The notes under the pieces: generated by a model
Database searches by the model: none
Seen by the model: the letters and a program-made list of their open reading frames with translations, nothing else
What the model was told of the DNA's origin: nothing
Made by a program: the position numbers and the translations under genes
Shown here: one piece after another, positions 39,235 to 49,202 of the stretch
Numbering within the stretch: position 1 is the first letter of the stretch
Layout of the letters: each line of letters begins with the position of its first letter
NCBI GenBank assembly: GCA_013396755.1
Contig: VWZF01000357.1
Location: forward strand, 249,885-313,884
Length of the DNA stretch: 64,000 nucleotides
Source of the DNA: Sclerurus mexicanus
Lineage: Eukaryota > Chordata > Aves > Passeriformes > Furnariidae
Direction of reading: 5' to 3'

Positions 39235-40296
39235 CACATACACACATATATGTATGAATGTTTCATCATCCAAGATCAAAATGTACAGTTTGTGAATGCC
39301 TTCTGTTTTCACCCTGCTAGGTCAGTAACCACATTTGCTGTCATCAGTTTGGGCTTGTGGACCATTCACCCACAGTACAGCCAAACTCCCTGAATAAGTC
39401 AATTGTTACAAATAAGGTGCCTTGCTTATCTTGAAACTAAGATATCCTGAGGTCTAGAACAGAAGATTCCTCGGGCATCAGTCACTGAAGTATGAAATAC
39501 TAATAAGCATGTACTCTCAAAGGATGCCTTTGGAGATCCAATGTACAACTAGCTATTTCAGTGAAATTAAATACTATGTCCACACCCAGTGGGATCTCTG
39601 GCTTTAGTTAATTTCAAGCAAATTCTAGCATACAATGGACGTGTGCAGAAGCATAACTATTTGCTGCTTGTGTTTTGAGCTGTGGCACCAAAAAAATATT
39701 AAACAAAAAAAGCAAAAGGATCAACCTTCTCATCATTATCTTCAGTAAACAGATCACAGAAATAAAACCACTTTGCATAGACATTTCTATCTAGAATTAC
39801 ACCATTTGAAATCATATGGCAGCCTTTTATTCAGCAAAATTTAAATGACTTTACTATTACAGTAGCCACACAGGTTGTCTAAAATGCCTGCTATAGCTGG
39901 AGAAAATAGCAAATATATAGAGTGACATTTCAAAATGTGATTACAAAAGGTGTTGGTGGGAGGATGTGGTTCCTTAAAAAATGATCATATTTTGCCATCA
40001 ATCATAAGTGGGTTCATTTTGGTTTGTTATGTGATTGGAATTTCAGAAACTGCACGCTCATGGACTGCTGAGTTTCAAGAATGGGTTGTGTGAAATGAGC
40101 AAAGGAAAGGATTAAAACCCTCTCTCCCAACATAAGGAGTCTAATAAAGTGAAACATGTAAGCAGTGTGAGCATTCCACAGTGAAAGTGCTTCACCCTAT
40201 CCTTCAATCCACTTGCTACCGCTTCTTTTTTCTAGCTGATCACTGCAAAAATTTTTCTCTTTGGTTCCCTGCTCCCTCAGGGAAACTTTGTCTCTT
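35286..40296. other. Non-coding interval 3' of FLRT2
   Basis: No gene is recognised. It holds AT dinucleotide runs near 37480 and at 39199-39254, and poly-A at about 38560. Part of it could be a longer FLRT2 3' UTR; an AATAAA lies on the minus strand at 39831-39826. Confidence 0.5.
39199..39254. repeat. (TA)n/(CA)n microsatellite
   Basis: TA dinucleotides with CATA interruptions, grading into ACACATACACACATATAT. Confidence 0.92.
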
Positions 40297-41836
40297 TTTA
40301 TTCCCTGCCCCCCCCCCGCCTCCCTTTTTTATTGTAACTTTAGCTTGTCCCCAAGCTCTGGAGAAAATGATCCACATTAAAAACCAAAAAAACTGAAAAA
40401 ACCCCCAAATAATTAGATTCCACCTCTGAGCTGGCAAGAAATTCAGAGTTCTTGATAGTCATTGAGTCAGTAGGGTAGGTGGAATATTGCATAACTTTGA
40501 GAGCTGCATCATAGTTTTAATACAAGCATGACATTTTGCATAGTGCATATAAAGCTTAAGGAGTTAGAAGGTATTGCAGCTAAAGAATTTGAGGAAATAA
40601 AAAAGCAAATTCTAAGCCCACCTACTGCTTGTAAAGCACAGATCATTATGGAAAACTCTGAAATGCTTAAGATAAAAGAAGAAGGGTAATTCAGTTCATA
40701 ATAGCCCTAGAGGTCTTTCCAGTACTAAATCAGCTTTTACAATACATTTCTTATTTGTTTTCTGTTTGTCTTTTTTCCCCCTATTTCTCCGTACTGAACA
40801 TAACTCAGACTCCTAAGTCAAACATAGCTTGAACCATAAAAATCAATAGCAACCTTTTCATTGGCACTATATTTTGCACCATATTTTCAGCAATATACAC
40901 TTTAAGATTCTAAATTGTACATTAACAGTGCAGAGTTGGGATCACTCAGGCTTTACCTGAACACGCTGTGTCAACAAATGCTGCTCTACTGAAGAGAGGA
41001 ACAATTTAATGACAGTTCTCTGCTACATTCTGAAAACCTTCACCTTCCACTGAGAAGGGTCAGAGAATGCCTAAAGCTTCTTAATCATAATGAAAAACAG
41101 GAACAGTTCCTATGATAAAAGTATATAGTATTGGGGGACATTTTCAGAGTAGTTTTTGCAAATAGGAATCAAGGTCACTTTGAGTTTGACATTGAGCTCT
41201 GTCTACCTTTCCTATTCCAAGTATATTGGGAGAAAACCAATCAAACATGGAAGTAGACTTTTTGGCACCATTCAGAACTCCAGCTTTCAGTTGGAGGTAT
41301 GAAATGCAGAACTGACAAAGGGCAAAGAATATACTTCCAATTGTTTGAAGCTCAACAGCAACTGCTGGGTTCAAGTCAGAAGGGTTGTACCCATTTTATC
41401 TGAATTGTTTTTGTCTGTTCCTAGTGACCTTGTTTTAATATGCACTTATTTTCCTGTACTCCAGGACACCTAGAAACTTAACATCCCTCAGACAGCTTCG
41501 ACAGCAAAGTGGTTAATGTTTGAAGAATGAGTCATTCTTTCCTTTGCCATGACATTGGGTTCTTATTGTACAACCCTGTACAGTACTCAGCAATATTTTT
41601 TAAAGATTTAAAAAGCAAAGAGTTACAAAACCATTTGCAATTAACTTGAAATAGAAAAGATAGCACTTTTTTTAAATCCCATTATATAGTACACCGTATA
41701 AATTACAGAGTATTCAAATGCATAAATGCATCTTTGTAACATTTATCAAATGTAATTTTTTTCATCATTGTTTGGGGGGGCTGCTTTTTCAAGAGTTTTT
41801 TCTCTTTGTCCTAGACACCCCCATCTTCCCTCACTA
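40297..41836 (-). other. Probable FLRT2 3' UTR with two AATAAA polyadenylation signals
   Basis: After the stop codon the minus strand is non-coding. Scanning downstream, the first canonical AATAAA hexamers are at 40333-40328 and 40302-40297, about 1.5 kb past the stop. They bracket a run of G on the minus strand (a C-run on the plus strand near 40309-40318). I see no strong GU-rich element after them. FLRT2 transcripts can have longer 3' UTRs, so the end is provisional; a further AATAAA lies at 39831-39826. Confidence 0.4.
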
Positions 41837-43825
41837 TCACGTATGACAGTGCTCCAGGTCTGAGACGTTGCTGTTGCAGTATCGCATGTTGTTGGGGATG
41901 TGGCAGTCTGTGTAGTTAATGCCCCCGTTTGGGGTATAAATGGGCTGCAGTCTGAAATCTCCTTTAAGGAGCTGATCATTATTTAAGGAGACAATCTGGA
42001 AGCTGGTTTCCGTCATCTCCAGGATGGAGTTGTCCTTCTTGGTCCCTGCCTCACAGTAGTCATCTTTCCGACGGCCCCGGTTATATTTCCACTTCTGGGA
42101 GGTGTAACGACCTTTTTTGTGCATATGCCAGCAAAAAATGCTGAGCAGGACCACGAGAACAAATATCACTGCACCCCCAATCAAGCCTGCCAGCAGAAAT
42201 GGGGAGCCTAGGTTCTGAGAAGTTGTCTGCTCGTGGCTGGAAGGGATGTTGCTGCCATTGCTCAAAAAAGAAGCCTTGGTTGTGGCTTCTGAGCAGACAG
42301 TGTCATCTCCAGTTCGGTAACTGTTATAAGTATCCAGTGGAACCAAACAAATCCGATAGGTGGATTTGGGTTCCAGATTTACCAAGCTTGATTGCTGCTT
42401 CTCGCCACTAACTATTCGTTCATGAACAATTCCTCCTACCAGACTATGGCCCATTTTAACCCACGTGAGTTTATATGCCATCACGGTAAAAAGTGACATC
42501 CAGTTGACTTGGATGCAAGTGTCATTCACAAAATGGATGAAGAGTTGAATCCCTTCAGATAAAGGAGGTGTCACCCTTTCTCTGTCCTCCCTGTCAGGCA
42601 CAGTGGGGAGTGTGGCTATGATGGGAGTGAGAGGATTATATTTGCTACCTGGAGTGGGAAATGATGAGGTGGGAATTAATGTAGTTGGCATGGTTGTAGC
42701 TGGGACAGGGGTGATGACAAGTGGCAGACCGGGGGTGGTGGTGGGACATGACAACATATTCATATTGAGCTCCCTGACTGCCATACCTCGGACCTGCTCT
42801 GGTCCCTGGCACATAAAACCCCGTACATTGATGGAAGCAGGAATAAATTTGAGCCATTCAGTGACCCACTTAATACTGCAGTCACATAACCAGGGATTAT
42901 TCCTTACAGTGAGTTGTCTCAGGTTGTGGAGATTATCAAACACCCCCTTTGCCAACATCCGAAGTTGATTGTTGGAAATATCAAGACGTTCCAGTTTGTG
43001 GAGGTTTGAAAAGGCTGTAAGTGGTATATGGGTTATCTGGTTGTCCTGCAAGTAAAGCCTTAGCAGATGTGTACCTGGAAGATCGGGAGGAGGGTAGGTC
43101 AGTGAATTTCTAACTATTGAGAATTCCTTGAGCTTGGAGAGGTGGCTAAAGGTGCCTTCAGCTATGCCTTTATTAGTAAGGAGATTGCCATCCACGATCA
43201 GACGCTCCAGACTTGTAAGATTTTGGAAGGCCAAGTCTGAAATGACAGCAATGCGGTTTTCGTCTACTCGAAGTTCTTGTAAGTCCAGTGGAAGGCCTAC
43301 TGGTACACTGCTTAAGTGATTCTTGGACAAGAACAGAAGCTTGAGGCTGATGGCTTCCTGGAATGCCCCATCCTCAACGCCAACAGTGGAGATGGAGTTG
43401 TCATCCAGGTGCAGTTCTTCCAGCTTCAAAAGCTGAGCAAGAGCAGCACGAGATATGGTCTGAATGTTGTTTTCCTGCAGGTGGAGAACCCTGACATTCT
43501 TGGGCAGGTTCATGGGGAATTCATCCAATTGGTTGCCATACAGGTAGACTGTGTGCACAGACTGGACATTGTGCAACTCCGCAGGAAATCCAGCATTATT
43601 AATTTGGTTATTATGGAGGTAGAGGACGGTTACACCCTCCGGTATCCCAAGAGGCACTGAGGTCAAGCTTCGCTCATTACAGTAGACAAAGTTTCGATCA
43701 CAGCGGCACACTTTAGGGCAGGACAAAGTTTTGGAGACCTGCATGTAGAGCCCCAGGAAAAAGATAAGCCATGATTTCATGAGAAGAGCCCAATCTGTGG
43801 GCCACATTTTAGTCCATGAACCCAT
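41837..43825 (-). CDS. FLRT2: FLRT2, fibronectin leucine-rich repeat transmembrane protein 2 (complete coding region in one exon)
   Basis: This 662-residue protein matches vertebrate FLRT2 closely along its length; the human form is about 660 residues. Visible parts in order: a hydrophobic signal segment at about 14-35; an N-terminal LRR cap with Cys36, 40, 42 and 49; about ten leucine-rich repeats at 62-306; a C-terminal cap with Cys314, 316, 339 and 360; a Thr/Pro-rich linker at 361-415; a fibronectin III domain at about 419-517; a transmembrane helix at about 543-566; and a cytoplasmic tail of about 96 residues that is almost invariant in the family. N-glycosylation sequons occur at N202, N434 and N523. 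The family is known to bind UNC5 and latrophilin receptors and to act in adhesion, repulsive guidance and FGF signalling at the cell surface. The open frame continues 23 codons upstream to a TTG, but the ATG at 43825 is chosen because it fits the family N-terminus and lies just after a splice acceptor. An unusual extra cysteine (C437) sits in the FN3 domain. Identity is near certain. Confidence 0.98.
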   Translation of the reverse strand: MGSWTKMWPTDWALLMKSWLIFFLGLYMQVSKTLSCPKVCRCDRNFVYCNERSLTSVPLGIPEGVTVLYLHNNQINNAGFPAELHNVQSVHTVYLYGNQLDEFPMNLPKNVRVLHLQENNIQTISRAALAQLLKLEELHLDDNSISTVGVEDGAFQEAISLKLLFLSKNHLSSVPVGLPLDLQELRVDENRIAVISDLAFQNLTSLERLIVDGNLLTNKGIAEGTFSHLSKLKEFSIVRNSLTYPPPDLPGTHLLRLYLQDNQITHIPLTAFSNLHKLERLDISNNQLRMLAKGVFDNLHNLRQLTVRNNPWLCDCSIKWVTEWLKFIPASINVRGFMCQGPEQVRGMAVRELNMNMLSCPTTTPGLPLVITPVPATTMPTTLIPTSSFPTPGSKYNPLTPIIATLPTVPDREDRERVTPPLSEGIQLFIHFVNDTCIQVNWMSLFTVMAYKLTWVKMGHSLVGGIVHERIVSGEKQQSSLVNLEPKSTYRICLVPLDTYNSYRTGDDTVCSEATTKASFLSNGSNIPSSHEQTTSQNLGSPFLLAGLIGGAVIFVLVVLLSIFCWHMHKKGRYTSQKWKYNRGRRKDDYCEAGTKKDNSILEMTETSFQIVSLNNDQLLKGDFRLQPIYTPNGGINYTDCHIPNNMRYCNSNVSDLEHCHT

Positions 43826-43850
43826 TTCTAATCTAAAGAAATAAAGTACC
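43826..43850 (-). other. Splice acceptor and 7-nt 5' UTR remnant in front of the FLRT2 coding exon
   Basis: Read on the minus strand, a pyrimidine-rich stretch (TACTTTATTTCTTTAG) ends in AG at 43834-43833. It is followed by ATTAGAA and then the ATG at 43825. FLRT genes typically carry the whole coding region in one 3' exon preceded by non-coding exon(s), so this is the expected acceptor. It also explains why the open frame upstream (43826-43894) is not coding. Confidence 0.8.
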
Positions 43851-45519
43851 AAAATGTTTAAGAACTGATAACAATAATAAAGCACAGGTAGCAAAATCTC
43901 AGGTCATTAAAATTGCCTTCTATTTATGTCCAGTGTTCAGGTCAGAGTTAAAGTCCTGCAGGCTAAGTATAAAATAATCTTTTATAATTGGCCTACCTCC
44001 TACTTTTGATAAGAAAAACACAGTCTTATTAGCCAGGGTTACAAAGTTTGTTGCCTTCCTCCATGCGTGCTGAAAGAAACAGTAGACATGTCTTTGTAGA
44101 TGAACAACTGATTAATTTAAAGATACCAAAGTCTTTGTGCTTGGAGGGATAATATTTCCTTTCACTGAAGTCTGTTGGTGTCACACTCAGCTTTCTGAAT
44201 TCAGCAAAGTCCTCATATCAGCTATTTGCCAGATCTGGCCTGCCTGTAAAAGAAAAGAGAAAAGAAAAAGCTGAATAGCATGAAATGTTAAACAGAGAAG
44301 ATCAAGTCCTTTGGAAGAGTATTCTAAGACTATTCTCTTTGTGGGTTTCTGGAAAAAAGGGGGAAAAGGCATTAATATTAAACATTAGCTTAATGTTAAA
44401 TAGTCTTGAAATAGATTTGATGCAAGGTCATTGCAATGATTGAAAGACTTTCAGTGACTTTAGTGAAGGCTAGATCTATCAATCAAGTTTGCATACTATA
44501 CCTCCAGTTTTTGTCGTCTTACAGTTCGTTTAAAATTCTAAAACTAAAAAGAAACCTAAAACTAAACAGTTTAACTAGAAATTTTTGCTCAGGTTAACTA
44601 CTTTTTCCTTTGCAGAACCACTGACTTCAATGAACACTATTCACTGATGCCTGACAAAGTAGACTCTAGGCTGTATTATTTAATCACACTCTATGTTTAT
44701 TTCCTACCAGACTGTGGAATGTTCTATTTCTGTAATGCCACTATGTATACTGTCCAAATTAATGCACACTGCCAGATTATTGTACCTTACTAGAGTGAAT
44801 TAGAACCTTACAAGAGGAGCCTTTTAAACAAGTATGGTAATCCACAAATAAAAGATACCCTGCTGTAAGACACGGATTTGCTAAAACTACCATCCTGATA
44901 TTGGTTCTGATGTGAACTGTGCTGTCAACGGATTTCAGAACCTGCTTTCCACATCTCCACAAATGAAGCTCACATCTGCTAAGTTACTGTTTTGGAGATC
45001 AGCTCAAACTATAGCAGTTTTGCAGAACACTTTCCATGAAACCATTAAGGTTAGATACTTCTTTTAATTGTGCTACACAGTTGTTCACAGTTGTGAATGG
45101 CTACATAAACAAATTTGTTAGCTTTAATATAGATGAGCTCCTTAATGCATATTTTCAGTTTGTAAGCATACTTTTTATGTTCCCAGCTACTATTTATTAT
45201 TCAGGTCTATAATCAAACATAGCCATTCTCTGAAGTGTGCAGTGAAAGACACTGCGTTGTTTGATGTTGTCGTCTTATATGTTGTTTACAATGATTGAAA
45301 AAAAAAAAAAAAAGAAGACTGCACTTCCCATACTTCAACCACAGGAAGGATACAAACCTTGGCAAGTACCAAGCATGTGTAAATATCAGGGTCTGGAATT
45401 GCAGTGACATGAACACAGTAATTTTCCAGGTTTTGTTTACCGAGATCAAAACTCATTCTCTGGGATTTCAAGGAAACAGAATTTCAGTGAAAAGAAATCG
45501 TGTTTGAAAACAGTGGGGA

Positions 45520-45562
45520 TTTTGTTTTGTTCTTGTTTGCTTTTTGTTTTATTTATTTTTTC
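45520..45562. repeat. T/G-rich low-complexity tract
   Basis: TTTTG units with occasional C, ending in an ATTTATTTTT run. Confidence 0.75.
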
Positions 45563-47189
45563 AATTATTTAGGCTGTTTAAGGTATCCAGGTAATTTGGA
45601 AAGAAATTTAATTCAGAAGTGCATGTAACATGCTCTTCTGATACAGCTGTGCAGTTTATAATATTCCCAAATGCTACTTTTGGGAATCCAATGGACTGAC
45701 AGTGTACAAAGTCTCTTTAGGAGTCAAATTGTTATAACCCTGCAACCTTGCACTTGCAGATTACTGTATTTATTTAGAGCATCATCAGGTATCAGTCTCA
45801 AAGTTCAAACAGCTGAAGATAAAAAGTGAGAAATCCTGCAGTTTATCATTATGAATTCAAATTATAAAGGTATGTGTGCTGTAATGCAGCCTATAGTGTG
45901 TATTGTCCTTTTATAGAAACAGTAAGATTCACTGCCCCACTGTTCATGGTTTTCTCTCTTGCAGGTGCATTTCAGTCAAGAGTGGTTTCTTTTCAATTAT
46001 GTCAGATGATGTGATACTGTAGAGAAACTCTTAACAGGATTACATTCTAACATGAGCCTAAGTGCGACAGTTTATCCGTCTTTAATACAGCCTGGCTCCC
46101 ATCTAGATCACAGTGCTCTGATCTGTCTTGACACACTCTTTTTAAAATAAAAATGAACATGCAGAGCCTCCTCTGAGATGCTTGGGACCACACAGAGTAA
46201 TAATAGTGGTTCTTTCGTTCCTTTTCCATCATGGGAGAGAGACAGCCTGTACCTCCTAAAACAGCCAATACTCCATACTAAGCTTGCTTCCGATTGTAAG
46301 TCTGCTGATTAGGTTTTATTTGACTCCTGGGTATAATAGAAAGCCCAGCTGAGGACATGCAGCCACAGGCAGCTGCAGTTCCTGGTTTGCTGGGAATCTC
46401 CTAAGAAGGGACTGTCATATCAAAACTGATTTATGCATTCACCTTATTGTAGGACTCGGCTCAGTGTATCTCTCACCTAAGCGAACGTGGCAACCGAATA
46501 AAAGATTTCAGTAATGATTCGAGCAAATTGGGTCAAATATACAGCACTTCTCATTACATATTACAAATAAAAGAGCTTTGACTGCACAACCGCTTAATTG
46601 GACTCTGGAGTTGATCTCCTTTTTATTGTTACATCGATTTTGACCTTAGAAATTTGCTAAAGCTTTCCTAGTATTTTCTCCTCTTGTTATGGTGAGAAAG
46701 GCAGTCCTTTTATTAATGCCAGTATCCTAATCTCTGGCTATCATTCCTTAATAAACTAATACAATAAAAATCAGTACAGATAATATACATTGGAACTACT
46801 CTCGATTGCACTAAGCAAGAGGACAAGGACATATATAACTAGATATTTATGACTTCAGGGTTGAGTATGGTGTGACAGAGGGAAGGAGTGAGGAAGCAAG
46901 GGTAGAGCTGAATGTATTTTAATATTTTTTGGGTAAAAGTTTTACCACAATAGTCTTTTACAACTTGTTAATAATAACTTATAATAGAGATCACAGCTGC
47001 AGCATTTTTCAGCAAATCTCAGGGACCCTAATGCAAAAGTGAATTGTGTCTCTTTGTTACAAATTACTATCCCAAAGACATTAAAATGATTGAAGAACTG
47101 AGCAAACTGCTTGATTTAAAAAAAAAAAAAAAAGAAACTCTGTGAAGGAAAAGCATGGTCTCAAATTCCAGAAGGCTGGAAAAGATTAA

Positions 47190-47212
47190 GCAGTTTGTTT
47201 TAAACAAACTGC
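47190..47212. repeat. Perfect palindrome, 11-bp arms
   Basis: GCAGTTTGTTT and AAACAAACTGC flank a single central T at 47201. Each half carries a TTTGTTT/AAACAAA core, which resembles a forkhead-factor binding half-site, but no binding is shown. Confidence 0.85.
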
Positions 47213-49103
47213 CAAAACTGAAGCCAGGTAGAGTCATTGAGCTTTCCCCCCATCCCTGGCATGCTGGCTCCCTAAAGCAAGGTCTCTATTTCAATATGAT
47301 TGCAAGCACTGCACTGAGTCTACAAATTTACTGATCATTTGCAGCAGTAGAATTTTGGAAGTGGAGGAATTAAGGGCATTCCTTAGTTATTGTGATTGTA
47401 AATCTTGGTAGTTGACTCAAACTACAGATGACAGTAAACTGGCTTATTGAGAAGTCAAAAGGTTCTATAAATCAATCTAGGAAGAGAAGAAAGCAAGCTG
47501 TCATGATTAACTTAAAACTAAAGACATCAACAAGCTAATGCCTCAATAATAACACATCTGTACGTCATCACCTTCGTCATTTTTGTTTCTATTTCCTACC
47601 CTGTACACTTGATTTCTATTATTTCTCACTACATTCTCCTTAGAGCACAAGTCACATCTTCCAAGTGTGTAAGACATTTCCTGCCATACTGCAGCCAGGA
47701 TATTAAATCCCATTAGGATTTAAGGAATGACACAATGAAGTTGAGAAAAGCACACTGAAACAGATGAGAACATATATGTTTTGAGGTGGTCAGGTCTGAA
47801 AAGTTGGCTTAGTGGCCTGAATTCCTCACATCAATGGAAATGTTTCTTTTCATATCTTCAGAGGCACTTCTAATCAACATTTTTATCTCAATGTGTTTTT
47901 TCAAATATGCCTTGTTTAAATTCCCTTTTGGCATGACTGATACTAGCTGGAGAAGAACAATTCTGGCTTTGTGTACTGGATAAAACATAAGGTATTTTGA
48001 TTAAAGATATTTAAAGGTTGAAACATCTGGCTGCAAGTTGGGAAGGTGAAAGTTTTATAAGTTGCACCTTTAGTGGTCCAAATCATCCATACAGCTTCAA
48101 GCTTTAGTCACTCCACTGTGTATAGCCATGAAATAATTAATATATTATTGAAAATGCTAGTCAAGTATAAATTTGTGTATCTAGAGGAAAAAAAAAATCA
48201 ACTCCCTAGCACTCTGCTTATGGAACTCTTTCCTACTTCATTGACCAGTATATTGCCTCAGTGGCTGTGCCTATGGTATCAAAAGAAGCTCCAAAGCTAT
48301 CCTCAGGGTCACGCTTCCCACCTTTCATTCTGCAGTCTTACAATCTTGCAGTCAAGGACTACCTGAAACCCAGTGATATTCAGGGGAGATAATAGAGAAT
48401 AAAGGGAGGAGATAGCATATGGAGTCAAGCCTGCATATGAATACTTACAGCCCCATGTTATAAGCACAGAAGTTTTGTTGTGCTCCTAAAGCCAGGCTGT
48501 CTGTCTTCATTAGTCTTCTCATGGTTTATATTAAGATTACAAATTTTTTAGAGGGAGTAAAATTAACAATTCTTGGCTATTCTTTCCTTCAAGGAATACT
48601 GAAAATAATCAACAATAGGTCATAGGAATCCAAGTTTTCTTTCTCTGATATTCTAACCACTCAGCACCACTTTTCCTAGCAGTTCATCCATTTATCTGAA
48701 CCTGAGTGCCATGCAACATATATTGAAAAGCAAGCAAAACCAAAACCAAATGGTTGTACTTACTCTTTTCACTGTTACTAGTCAGTGACTCTTAGCACTA
48801 AACCATTTGGTGTAAATTTTCTTGGCTATACTGCAGACCAAGGTTATAATCAAGTCATAATCTTACTCCACATAATTATAATATACAGTAAGTACAAGGC
48901 TATTATGTCTGGAATGGAAGGACAAACAGAAAACAAATCTAATTCCATTCCTATGAAACCTAGCACAGAGTTCCTAGTGCTTAAGAAAAATGTTCCTGTA
49001 CTTCCATCAACTAGCAAAAAAAAAAAAATGGAATAATACCCGACAAATCCCTTTTTTCCATATAAGTAGAGTTCATATCTACACATGAATGAACACCCTC
49101 CCT

Positions 49104-49202
49104 TGGTGTTTGGGTTTTTTTGGGTTTTTTTTGGGTTTTTTTTGTTTGTTTTTGGGGTTTTTTGTTTGTTTTTGTTTGTTTGGGTTGTGTTTGTTTTTTT
49201 TT
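49104..49202. repeat. T/G-rich tract with spaced G-runs
   Basis: Three GGG runs separated by T7 and T8 (49112, 49122, 49133), then GGGG at 49154 and GGG at 49182, among TTTG units. Confidence 0.9.

Noticed and set aside
42603..43660. Plus-strand open frames of 114 and 121 codons
   Set aside because: They are antisense shadows of the FLRT2 coding exon and have no family features of their own.
43826..43894. N-terminal extension of the FLRT2 frame (23 codons from a TTG)
   Set aside because: It has no ATG, lies upstream of a good splice acceptor and does not fit the FLRT2 family N-terminus.
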